Shown: piece after piece, positions 8,603 to 20,800 of the stretch | How positions within the stretch are numbered: position 1 is the first letter of the stretch | Layout: each line of letters opens with the position of its first letter | Assembly (NCBI RefSeq): GCF_021739025.1 | Contig: NZ_JAKKOT010000003.1 | Coordinates: 124,001 to 188,000 of the forward strand | Length of the DNA: 64,000 nucleotides | Direction of reading: 5' to 3' | DNA from: Gordonia liuliyuniae | GTDB lineage: Bacteria > Actinomycetota > Actinomycetes > Mycobacteriales > Mycobacteriaceae | Notes under the pieces: model-generated | Told to the model about the DNA's origin: nothing | The model's input: only the letters and a program-made list of their open reading frames with translations | Databases searched by the model: none | Made by a program: the position numbers and the translations under genes

Positions 8603-8848
8603 TCAGTGGTCGTTTCGCGGCGTCGACTCGGCCGCGGCTCGGTCCATGGACGCGATGAGGCTCGCCGGGCGCATGTCCGTCCAGTTGGCCTCCACGTAGT
8701 CGAGGCATTCGGTCTGCCCGTCGGGACCGAACACTCTCGTCCAGCCGTGCGGCACCGGAGCGAATTCGGGCCACAGCGAGTGCTGGCGTTCGTGGTTGAC
8801 CAACACCAGGAAGGTTCCGTCGGCGTCGTCGAACGGGTTGGGGGTCAT
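8603..8848 (-). CDS. MbtH-like NRPS chaperone
   Basis: An 81-residue protein with the full MbtH signature: [24 protein letters not shown], then PHGW and the closing WTDMRPASL. These proteins bind the adenylation domains of partner NRPSs and are often needed for their solubility or activity. The ATG overlaps the NRPS stop codon (TGATG), so the two are translationally coupled and are surely partners. Confidence 0.96.
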   Translation of the reverse strand: MTPNPFDDADGTFLVLVNHERQHSLWPEFAPVPHGWTRVFGPDGQTECLDYVEANWTDMRPASLIASMDRAAAESTPRNDH

Positions 8849-11800
8849 CAGATCTCCTTTCGGGAGGCAGCGCGGCCGGCGTCGGCTGCTCGGTTCGGTC
8901 GGCGGTTCTCGACGATGTGCCCGAACTGTGCGACGTTGCCGGGCAACAGCATGCGGGCGTGGGTGCAGTCGGCGCGGACATCGGTGAGGGTCCCCGTGAC
9001 GCGGTCGGTCCAATCGGCGCGGGGATCGATCCCGGTGTCGGAGCGGGTCGCGGTCACGAACACGGCGTCGCCGGTGAAGACACGCGGCCGCCAGTGCCGG
9101 GCGAGTGGGCCGGCGGCTTCGAACGTCGCCCGGACCGCGTCGAGGTCGTCGGGTGTCAGCTCCGCCAACGGCCCGCCGGACGCCCGGACCGCCGCCGACA
9201 GCGCGGAGGGATCGGGAGTCTCGGAATCGTCGGGCAGAGCGGGGGCGTCGATGCCGAACTCACCGAGCAGGTCGCTCACGGACTCGCGGGGTAGATCCGC
9301 GTGCTCGGCGAGCACGTAGGAGTCGAGCAGCACCAGCTGCTCCACTCGTTCACCGGATTGCTGCAGGGCCACGCCGATCTCGTGCGCGATCATCCCGCCG
9401 AGCGACCACCCGAGGAGCCGGTACGGCCCGTGCGGCGCGACCTCGCGGATCCGTCGCACATAGTCGGCGGCGAGTTCGTCGATCGACTCGGCGGCGTCGG
9501 CGCCCGACAGTGCTGGGCTCTGTAGACCGTAGACGGGGCGGCCGTCGTCGACGTGGGGCAGCACGGTGGTGAAGCTCCACGCGAGTCCGATCGCCGGGTG
9601 CACGACGAACAGCGGGGTCTTCGTCGTGCCCGGGTCGCCCCGGCGGAGCGTCAACAGCGGCGCGAGCGCAGGCGACACAGCTGCGGACATGGACGAGGCG
9701 GACGTGGACGAGGCGGACGTGGACGGGGCGGATGTGGAGGGCGCGGAACGGTCACCGTCGTCGAGGTCGGTGACGGCGGCCGCCAGTTCGACTGGCGTCG
9801 GTGCGGCGAACACATCCGGCACGGTGAGCGCGAAGCCTGCCTCCCTCAGCCGAGTGGCGAGCGTGGTGGCGAGCAGTGAGTCGCCGCCGACGTCGAAGAA
9901 GTTGTCGTCGCGGCCGACTCGGTCGACGCCGAGGACGGCGGCGAACGCGTCGGCGACCCGTTGCTCGGTCTCCCCGACGGGTGCGTCGCCGACGTCCGAC
10001 CGTGCGGCCGGGGCCGTGAGTGCACGTCGGTCGACCTTTCCGACGGCGGTCAACGGGAGATGCTCGAGGGCCGTGACGGTGCTCGGCACCATGTGGCGTG
10101 GCAGTCGGCGAGCGACCGCCCGGCGCACCGCGGCCGTGTCGAGGGGCCCCGCGTCGGCTTCGGGCGTCACATAGCTGTGGAGAACCGCCAGCCCGGACGT
10201 GGTGTCGGCGATCGTGACGGCGGCGCGTACCCGGGAGACAGCGGTCAACGCGTCGTCGATCTCGCCGAGCTCGACGCGGAAGCCGCGGACCTGCACCTGG
10301 CCGTCGGTGCGGCCGATGTACTCCAGGCTCCTGTCCTCCCGGCTCCACCGGACGAGGTCGCCGGTCCGGTACATCCGCTGGCCGGCGAACTCGGGACCGA
10401 GGACCATCGGAGCCGCTGGATAGCGGGTCGACGTCAACGCTCGGCGCCCGTGATAGCCGCGCGTGATTTGTGGCCCGAGCAGATAGAGTTCGCCCGCGAC
10501 GCCGGCGGGGACCGGGTGCAGACGGTCGTCGAGGACCACCGCGGACACGCCGTTGTTCGGGCTTCCGATCGTCACCCGGGCCTCGGGGGACAGCGGTGCC
10601 GAGCCGGTGGTGATGATCGTGGTCTCTGTCGGGCCGTACACGTTGAGCAGCGTCCGGCCCGGCGACCAGGCACGCACCAGGTCGGGTGCGACGGCTTCGC
10701 CGCCGACGGCGAGCGAGGTGAGTGAGGGCACCGCGTCCGCCGACATGGTGGCGACCGCCGCCGGGGTGATGAAGGCGTGCGTGACCCCGCTGCGCGCGAG
10801 GAAGTCCTGCAGGTCTGTTCCGCCGTAGACGCTCGTCGGCGCCACGACGAGGGTGGCCGCGCCGGCCGCCGCGAGCAGGAACTCGAGCACGGAGGCGTCG
10901 AAGCTCGGCGATGCGAAGTGCAGGACTCGCGACGTCGTGTCGGGCGCCATGCGGTCGGCGAGCTCGTCGTGGACGGCGGCCAGACCGCGGTGCGGCACGA
11001 GCACTCCCTTGGGCGTGCCCGTTGACCCCGAGGTGTAGATGACGTACGCGAGCTGGTCGACGTCGATCGGTCGGGGCAGTTCGTCGTCGTCGATCGGCGT
11101 GGCCGGAGTCACGGCCAACCGCCGCCGCATGTCCGGGTCGTCGAGCACGAGCGGCAGGACGCCGTCGGCGGGCAGGGCGGCCGCGTGCGCGGCGGTTGTG
11201 ACGATCAGGTCGGCGCCGGAGTCGTCGAGCATGTGCGCGATCCGCTCGGCCGGGTACGTCGGGTCTACCGGGACGTAGGCGGCTCCGGTGCGCACCACCG
11301 CCCAGATCGTGACGATCGCCTCGAGTGATCGGGGGATGGCGACGGCGACGACTGATTCGGGTCGACGCGCCACGCCCTGCGTGAGCAGACGACGGGCGAG
11401 ACGGTTCGCCCGCTCGGACAGGTCGCGATAGGTGACGTCCACGGTGGAGCCGTCGGCGTCCTCGGCGCTGACCGCGACGCCGTCGGGGTTGCGGCGGACC
11501 GCGTCGTCGAGCAGGTCGGCGTACGTTCGCGCGGTCGTCGCCGCGGGGCCCGACACCGGAGCGAGGCGGTCGACTTCGAGGGGGTCGGTGATCCGGATGT
11601 CGCCGACGCAGCGCTGCGGATCGGCGACGAGAGCGCGGACGACACGCAGTAGACGCACGCCCAGTTCCGCCGCGCCCGCACGGCTATACCGGTTCCGCGC
11701 GTACGTCAGCGACAGACCCGGCGCAGGCGATTGGGCGTTCATGCCGGTGACGGTGAACTGCAGGTCGAACTTCGCGGTGTGCGTGTCGAGTTCGGCTATC

Positions 11801-14800
11801 TCGCCGACCAGGTCCGCGGAGACCGGCATCTGCTCGCCTGCGATCGAGTCGGTGAAGTCGTGGACCGACAGGGCCACCTGGAACAGCGGGCCGCGACCGG
11901 GGACGCGTGGCGGGTTGACCGCGGAGACGACGTCGTCGAACGGTGCGGTGAGATGGTCCCAAGCATCGAGGTCCTGGGATCGGACGCGTTCGAGCAGCGA
12001 CTGTGCGCTGGCGGTCCGATCGATCTCCGTGCGCAACGCGACGGTGTTGACGAACATGCCGACGGTCGCCCGGAAATCCGGGTCGCCGCGGCCGCCGCTC
12101 ACCGCTGCACGAGTGTCGACCGGGGTGCCGATCACCAGGTCGTCGCCGGTCCCGAGCCGGTTGAGCAGCATCGCGAGGGCGGTGTGCAGAACGGTGAACG
12201 GCGATGTCGCGTTGCTGCGAGCGAATGCGGTGACGTCGTCGCGCAAATCGTCGTCGATCGGCAGGTCGACGCGGGCGCCGCCGGTCCGGTCGGCGACCGC
12301 GGGGTCGGCGTCGACACTCGTGGCTGCAGGCGCTCCGGTCAGGACCGACGTCCAGTAGCGCAGGTCGTCGGATTCGCGGGCGATGTCGTGCGCGGAAGCG
12401 TAGTCCCGATAGTCGGGGACCGCCGGTGCGTGGGCGATCTGCGGGTCGGCGGCTCCGGTCCGGGTGCGATACGCGTCGAGGAGGTCGCCGATGACGATCG
12501 GCATGGACCCGCCGTCCGCGGCGATGTGATGCAACACGATGATCAGTGCGTGCGAATCGCCGTCGCCGGTGAGCGCCGCGCGCAGCGGCGCGTCTCGGGT
12601 GAGGTCGAAGGGACGTTCGAGTAGGGCGGTGACCACAGCGCCCGTCCTCTCTGTTCCGGCCCCCGCTGTTCCTGAACTGTGACCGTCGACTTCGATGTCG
12701 CCGACCACCTGTTCGGGATCGTCGGATACGACGCCGACGGGGCCGATGTCGGTGTCGGTGTACGTCGTGCGGAGCACGGCGTGCCGCGTGACCACGTCGA
12801 CCAGGGCGCCGCGGAGAGCCGCCGCGTCGAGGCTGCCGTGCAGACGCAGGACGAACGGCATCGCGTAGTCGACACTGTCCGGATCGCTGCGGTGCAACGA
12901 CCAGATCCGCTTCTGCATCGGGGCCAGCGGGAAGCGGGTCGGGCGATCCGGCACGGCTTCGTCAGTCGCGACCCCAGGCGGTCGGGCGGCGGGCGTCCGC
13001 GTGTCCGGCGTGCCGACGTCCAGCAGCCGTGCCAGGTGCGCGATGCTCGGGTCGTCGAAGATCGTGCGGACCCGGATCGGCTCACCCCGATGGACGGCGT
13101 TGATCCGGCTGACCAGCGTCGTCGCTTGCAGCGACGTTCCGCCGAGCGCAAAGAAGTCGTCGTCGGCTCCGACGCTGCCGGCGGGCAGCCCGAGCGCGTC
13201 GGCCACGAGGTCGGCGAGCACGCTCTCGGCTCCCGGTGCGGGACGTCGTGACGGGACGCGTTCGGCGCGGCGCGGCGCGGGCAGAGCGGCATGGTCGATC
13301 TTGCCGTTCACCGTCAGCGGAATCGTGTCGATCTCGACGACGGTCGACGGGACCATCTGGCGGGGAAGCCGCTGCGCGGAGAAGGTGATGAGCTCGTCCT
13401 CGGTGACGCGGGCGTCGCCGAGTCCGGTCACGTAACTGACCAGGTGCGCGGTGTCGCCGGAGCCGACGACCTGGGTGACCGCGGCTCCGACGTTCGGGTG
13501 CCGGGCGAGCGTCGCATCGATCTCGTCGAGTTCGATGCGGAAGCCGCGCACCTTGACCTGGCGGTCGTTGCGTCCGTGGAATGTGAGGGTCCCGGACAGG
13601 TCGGTGGAGGCGAGGTCGCCGGTCCGGTACATGCGCTCGCCCGAACCGTCGATCGCGCTGACGAAGGCCGCACAGGTCTGCGCCGGACGGTTCAGGTATC
13701 CGCGCGCCAGCCCCGGACCCATCAGATACAGGTCGCCGGGCGCGAATGGGGGGACGGGCCTCAGCCGTGCGTCGAGGACGACCGCGCGGGCGCCGTCGAC
13801 CGGCTCGCCGATGGTGATCGGGCGGTCGGGCGAGAGCGACGACATCATCGCCACGACGGTGGTCTCCGTGGGTCCGTAGCAGTTCAGGAAGGTGCGGCCC
13901 GGAGCCCACCGCGCGACCATCTCGCGGCCGAACGACTCGCCTCCCACACCGAGGCAGCGCAGGTCCGGCAGTTCGCGCGGCGCTGCCGCCGCCAGTGCTG
14001 CGGGGGTGACGAAGGCGTGGGTGATCCGGTGATCGGCGAGGAACTCGGTGAGTTCGTCACCGCCGTAGATCGAGGGCGGTGCGATCACCATCGTGGCGCC
14101 CGCATCGACCGCGAGGAGCAGTTCCAGCATCGAGGCGTCGAAGCCGGGCGACGCGAAGTGGAGGGTCCGGCTGTCGCCGTCGACGCCGTAGCGACGCGTC
14201 TGGGTCGCCGCGAACGCGGCGAGGCCGCGGTGGGTGACCGACGTGCCCTTCGGGGCTCCGGTGGTGCCGGAGGTGTAGATCACGTACGCGCATCCGTCGA
14301 TTCGGCGTGTCGGGCGGTCCCGCAGTCGTCCTCGTGCACCGGGCAGATCGGCGGTCAACTCGTCGACGGTCAGCCACGGCAGGTCGTCGGGCGCCGTCGC
14401 GAGAACCTCCGGCGTGGTGACGCCGAGGACTGATCCGGAATCGGTCAGCATGTGGCGGACGCGGTCGACCGGGTGCCGCGGATCCACGGGTAGGACGGCG
14501 GCGCCTGCCTTCGTGATCGCCCATACGGCCAGCACCGAGTCCGCCGACCGGCCGATCGCCGCGGCGACGACGTCGTCGGAACAGACGCCGTACGCGGACA
14601 GGGTGCGCGCCCACCGATCGGTGATCCGGCCGGCTTCACGGTAGGTGAGTCGTCGGACACCGTCGTCGAGCGCGAGGTCGTCCGGCCACGTCCGCACTGC
14701 CCGATCGAGGAGGTCCGCGAGGTGGCGGGGCTCAGGGGCCGTCGCATGCGGGTCGGCGGGGCCGTCGCCGGGCCGGGCCACGTCGAAGTCGCCGATCCGG

Positions 14801-17800
14801 CGTTCCGGGTGGTCCGCGATCTGCTGAGCGAGAGCGGCGAACCGTTGAGCGAGGTCGGTGATCCGCTGCCGGCTGTAGAGCCCGACATCGTAGGTGAAGC
14901 GGGCGACACCGTCGCGGATCCGCAACTCGAGGTCGAAGCGGGCTCCGCCGGTGCCGATCTCGCGGGCCGTGGCAGTCATGTCGGCCAACCGGACCGCGAC
15001 GTCGTCGGACGGGGCGTCGACGGTGAGTGCGACACCGAACAGCGGATGTCGTCCGGTGCGTGGCGGTGCGAGCGCGGCCACCAGCTTCTCGAACGGCATG
15101 TCCGAGTGCGAGATCGCGTCGAGATCGGCGTCCCGGACGGCGGCGAGCAGGTCGGTGAACGGGACGGCGGAGTCGACTCGGGTGCGCAGCGGGACCGAGT
15201 TGACGAACATTCCGACGAGATCGGCCAGCCCCGGATCGGGTCGACCGGCGACAGGGGTGCCGATGACGAGGTCGCTGACGCCGGTCTCGACGTGTGCGGA
15301 CGGATCGGCCGACATCCGGTGCAGCAGGGTAGCGAGGACGGCGTGCACCGTCATGAACTCGGTGGCACCCGCGACGGCACCGATCGCCGAGGATCGGAGG
15401 CCGTCGGGGAACTCGACGTCGACGACGCCCGCCCGGCCGGTCGCGGTCGGTTGGTCGACGTCGGACGCCAGCACGGCCGTGTGGTTGATGCCGTCGAGGT
15501 TCTCGCGCCACCAGGACGTGAGGTCGTCCAGCCGCGTCGTCCCCGCTCCGGACTCGGCCGCGAGTTCTGCGGCCTGCCACCGCAGGTAGTCGCGGTAGGT
15601 GAACGACGTCGGGCTCTGTTGCGGCGCGCGGTCGGCGTGCAGGTCGGCGTACGCCGTGGCGATGTCGCCTGCGAACGGAGCCATCGACGCACCGTCCGCG
15701 GCGATGTGGTGGACGACCAGGGTGAGCCGGTGTCGAGTGGGCTCGCCGCCGCCGCTGGGAAGACGATGCAGGACGGCACGCAGCGGTCGGTCGACGGTCA
15801 GGTCGAACGGTTGTGTCGCGAGCGCGCGGGCGTGGTGCTCCCACTCGTCGTCCGTGACGGGGGCGGGAGACAGCGTGATGTCCGCGTCTGGCATGACGTC
15901 CAGCGTCGGGCGGCCGTCGTGTGCCGGATACCGGGTGCGGAGCGGCTCGTGCCGGGCGATCGTGTGGCGCACCGCGCCTTCGAGTGCCCGCACGTCGAGG
16001 TCGCCGTCCAGGTCGAGCGCGAACGCGATGTTGTACGCGGCGCCGCCGTCCGGGCCTGCGAGCTGGTTGAGGAACCACAGTTGCTGCTGCGCCGGGCCGG
16101 GCGCGACCGGGGCGTCCGACTCGTCGTGGACGAGCGGAGAACGGACCTGCTCGTCGTCGGGCCGAGCGTCGGTGTCCGCGTCGCCGATCAGCCTGCTGAT
16201 CGCCGCCACGGTCGAATTGTCGAACAGTGCGCGGACCGGGACGCGGGTACGGGTGTGCTGCTCGAGTGCGGTCGCCAACTGGGTGGCCAGCAACGAGTTG
16301 CCGCCGAGCTCGAAGAAGTCGTCTTCGCGGCCGAGCCGATCGGCGCTGATGCCGATGACCCGAGCGATCGCGTCGGCCACCGTGTGCTCGGCATGGCCCT
16401 GCAGCGGGCGGTGCCGATGCGCCTGTCCGGTGCTCCCGGGAGCGGGGAGCGCGCGGGTGTCGATCTTGCCTGCCGGGGTCACCGGGATCTCGTCGAGCGC
16501 GATGATCGTGGACGGCAGCATATGCCGCGGCAGCCGGTCGGCCAGCCGATCGCGGACGCCGCGGATGGCGGACTCGTCGAGCGAGGAACCGGCCGGAGCA
16601 GTGGCGTACGCGACGAGGTGCGCGGCGTCGTCGGTACCGGACACGACGGTGACGGCGCTTCGGATCGCAGCGTCCGCGACGAGCGCGGCGTCGATCTCGC
16701 CGAGTTCGATCCGGTGGCCGCGCACCTTGGTCTGGTGGTCGACGCGGCCGCGGAAGTCGAGAGCGTGGGCGGCGCTCCACCGAACCAGGTCGCCCGTGCG
16801 GTACATGCGGTCGCCGGGCTCGCCGAACGGATTCGCCACGAAGCGTTTGGACGTCAGCGGTCGCACACCGTGGTAGCCGCGGGCGAGATGCGAGCCGCAC
16901 AGGTACAGCTCGCCGACCACGCCGGGCGCCACGGGCCGGAGCCGCTCGTCGAGGACGAGGGCCGACACGCCGCGGATGGGCCTGCCGATGGTGACCGAGT
17001 CGGTGGGTTCGATGCTGGGCGACATGGTCGCGACCACGGTGACCTCGGTGGGGCCGTACGCGTTGATCAAGCGACGGCCGTCCGACCAGAGGCGGACAGA
17101 TTCCGCGTTGGGGTGTTCGCCGCCGATCACCAGGGTGTCGAGTGCGGGCAGGTCGTCCGGGGACATGGTCGACAGGAGCGACGGGGTGAGGAAGGCGTGG
17201 GTGATCGCGGCGTCGGCCATCAGGTCGGACAGTTCGCTGCCGCCGACGATGTGCGCCGGGGCGATGTGCATGCACGCCGCCGAGCCGACCGCCATGATCA
17301 CTTCGAGGACCGAGGCGTCGAAGCTCGGGGACGCGAGGTGCAGGGTGCGGCTCGTCCGGGCCAGTGCCAGGCGGGACACCTGTTCGGCGGCGAAGTCGGC
17401 CAGGCCGCGATGGCTGACGACCACGCCCTTGGGACGGCCGGTGGTGCCCGACGTGTAGATCAGGTAGGCGGGCTGGTCCACGTGGATCGGGGCGATGCGG
17501 TCGGCGTCGGTGACCGGCGAGCGGTCCTCGTCGCGTCCGTTCGCGCGAACGTCGTCGGAGCCAACCAGGACCACGCGGTGGTCGGTCGTCGACAGCCGAG
17601 GCGCGGACGCCGCGTCGGTGACGACGATCTCCGCACCGGAGTCCGCGAGCATGAAGTCGGTGCGGGTCCGCGGGTAGGCGGGGTCGACCGGCACCCACGC
17701 CGCGCCCGACTTGGTGACGGCCCACAGTGCGACCATCCAGTTCGCGCCGCGCGGCAGCGACACTGCGACATAGCGTTCCGGTCCGGCGCCCTCGTCGATG

Positions 17801-20800
17801 AGAGTGCGGGCGAGGCGATCAGACGCCTCGTCCAACTCGCGATAGGTGAGCCGGTGGCGGTTCGCCTCGTCGACGATCGCCGGACGGTACGGTTCCGCCG
17901 ACGCGGCGGTGTGCAGCAGCTGCGTGAGATGCTCCACCGGGCGGGACCCGCCGCCCATCGCGGGCACGAGGTCGAGGCGGTCGGCCGGGTCGAGAGTGCA
18001 CGCGTCGCCGACGGACGTGCCGGGGGCAGCGGTCACCGTCTGCAGGAGCCGGACATATCGTGACGCGAGCCCGGCTGCGGTCGCGTGATCGAAGAGTTCG
18101 TCGGCGTACCCGAGGTTCAGTTCCATTGCACCGCCGTCGCCCGACCGGTCGGTGACGGTGAACTCGAGATCGAACTTGCTGGTGGCGGTGTCGATCCTGG
18201 TGGCGGTGGCCGCGAGCCCAGTGATGTCGAGGGACACCTGCGCGGCGTCCTCGAGCGTGACGGACACGTCGAAGTAGGGCTGACCGCTGCTGCTGCGGGC
18301 CGGGTTCAGTTCGGTCACCAGGCGGTCGAACGGCACGTCGGCGTTGTCGAACGCCGCGAGATCGCGGTCGCGCACCACCGCGAGCAGGTCGGCGAACGAC
18401 GCGTTCTTGTCGACCGGGGTGCGCAACGCGAGAGTGTTGACGAACATGCCGATCAGCGGATCGAGGTCGTCGTCGCCGCGTCCGGAGACCGGCGTCCCGA
18501 CGAGGATGTCGTCGGTCCCGGACACGGTGCGCAGCAGTGCGGCGACGGCGGCGTGCACCACCATGAACGGTGTGGTGCCGTGGTCGTCGGCCAGTGCGAG
18601 GATCCGCGCGCGGGTGTCCGCGTCGATCGGTGTGCGGACCGAAGCGCCCGAGCGTCCGGCGGCGCGTGACGGCGGCCGGTCGTACGGCAGTTCGGTGCCG
18701 ATGGGTGCGTCGGCCAACGTCTGCGTCCAGTGCTCGATCTGGGCGCCTGCGCTCGACGTCGGATCGTCGAGCCAGGCCAGCCGGTCCGCCGCTGCCTGCC
18801 GGTAGGTGACCGGCAGAGCGGGCCATGCCGGCTCGGCGCCCGATCGGCGGGCACGGTAGGCGTCGGCGAGGTCGTCGGCCAGCGGCCCGAACGACCAGCC
18901 GTCCGCGGCGAGGTGGTGGACCACGACGGCGAGCGTGTGGTCGCGGTCGCCGTGAGCGATCAGACGAGCTCGAATCGGGAGATCCACACCGAGATCGAAC
19001 GGTTCGGCAGCGAACGCTTTGAGACTGTCGGCCGAGACGGTGTCCCGACGTTCCACGTCGAGGAGCCGGCCGTCGGCGGGCCGGATGTCCTGGCAGGCGA
19101 CGCCGTCGACATCGGTGACGGTGGTGCGCAGCGGTTCATGCCGGTCGACGACGTCGTTGCACGCGGCGACCAGCGCGTCGGCGTCGAGGTCGCCGATGAA
19201 CCGGACGGTGAACGGCATGTTGTAGCCGGCGGCCGACTCGGGGTCCAGACGCGAGGCCAACCAGAGCCGGTGCTGTGCGGGCGAGAGGGGGACCGGACCG
19301 TCGATCGTCACGTGCCTCGATGTGCCCGCCGTGTCCGGGAGTTCGTCGGGTACGCCGTGAGCGCGGACGGCGTCGACGATCCCGGCGACGTCGGCGGGAT
19401 CGAGCACGGTGCGGATTCCGAGACGTCGGCCCGTCGCGGTCGACAATCGCGCGGCGATGCGAGTCGCGGCCAGCGAGTTGCCACCGAGTTCGAAGAAGCC
19501 CGCCGACATGGAGGTCTCGGTGACGCCGAGTACCGCGCACACGGTGCGGTGCACGAGTCGTTCCAGGTCGGTGGCTGGCGCATCGGCTGCGGCGGTGCGA
19601 CCGTGGCCGCCCAGGTCGGGATCGGGCAGTGCACGCCGGTCGAGTTTCCCGTTCGCGGTGGTCGGCAGGGCGTCGCATACGACGACGGCGGTGGGGATCA
19701 TGTGCGCGGGGACGTGTGCCGACAGTTCATCGCGCAGGTCTCGCTCGTCGAGTCCGTCGCCGCTGACGTATCCGATGACGATCCGCTCGGACCGGAGGTC
19801 GTCGCGGGCGACGGCGCCCGCCGTGCGGACACCGGGCAGGGCGGCGAGCGCGTTCTCGATCTCCCCGAGCTCCACCCGCTGGCCGCGGATCTTGATCTGC
19901 GTGTCGCTGCGGCCCACGTAGTCGAGTTCGCCGTCGGGGCGGCGACGGACGAGGTCGCCGGTGCGGTAGAGCCGACCGCCGCCGTGCGGGTCGGCGACGA
20001 ACCGGTCGGCGGTCAGGTCGGGGCGCCCGAGGTAGCCGCGTGCGAGCTGGACGCCCCCGAGGTACAGCTCGCCGATCGCGCCGGTCGGCGACGGGTCGAG
20101 ACGCCGGTCGAGCACGTACGCGGTGGTGTTGTGCACGGGCCTGCCGATGGGGACCGTCGGATCGGTCGGGTCGCAGGCGTCGTGGTGGGTCACGTCGATG
20201 GTGGCCTCGGTTGGGCCGTACAGGTTGTGGATCGGCGCCGCGGTGAGGGCGGCGGTCGCGCCCACGACCCCGGGGGTCAGGGCTTCGCCGCTGGTGAAGA
20301 CTGCGCGTACCGAGGCGAGCGCGGTTCGAGTCCGGGTGATGGTCTCCGGGTCGGCGGCCAGGGTCTCGGTGAACACGGCGAGCATGGACGGCACGAAGTG
20401 CAGGGCGCTCACCTCAGCCAGCTCGACCACCCGCCGCAGATACCACGGGTCGCGATGGCCGTCGGGCGCAGCGACGACGGCTGCGGCGCCGACCGACAGC
20501 GGCCAGAAGTACTCCCACACCGACACGTCGAAGCTTGCGGGCGTCTTCTGCAGCACCCGGTCCGCGGGGGTCAGCGCGTACTGGTCCTGCATCCACTTCA
20601 ACCGGTTCACCAGGGCGCGGTGGGTGATCAGCACGCCCTTCGGGGTTCCGGTCGAGCCCGACGTGAACAGCAGGTAGGCCCCGTTGTCGGGGGCCACGCG
20701 CACGGTGGCGGAGTCGACGACGGAGTCGCCGTCGTCGTTCGTGGCGAGATCGTCCAGACGCGCCGTCGAGGCGGAGATCGGCCGGTCGTGGCCGTGGTCG

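Noticed and set aside
9683..9742. Short regular repeats, possible CRISPR
   Set aside because: Units are contiguous with no spacers and are in frame in the NRPS linker; no cas genes exist nearby. The same applies to the other tandem repeats.
14722..18063. 1113-codon open frame on the plus strand opposite the NRPS
   Set aside because: High-GC shadow: it is antisense to A and C domains with intact motifs, has Arg/Gly/Val-rich composition and no domain features.
20320..20340. T-loop-like GGTTCGAGTCC, suggesting a tRNA
   Set aside because: It lies within the NRPS coding sequence and no acceptor or anticodon stem can be built around it.
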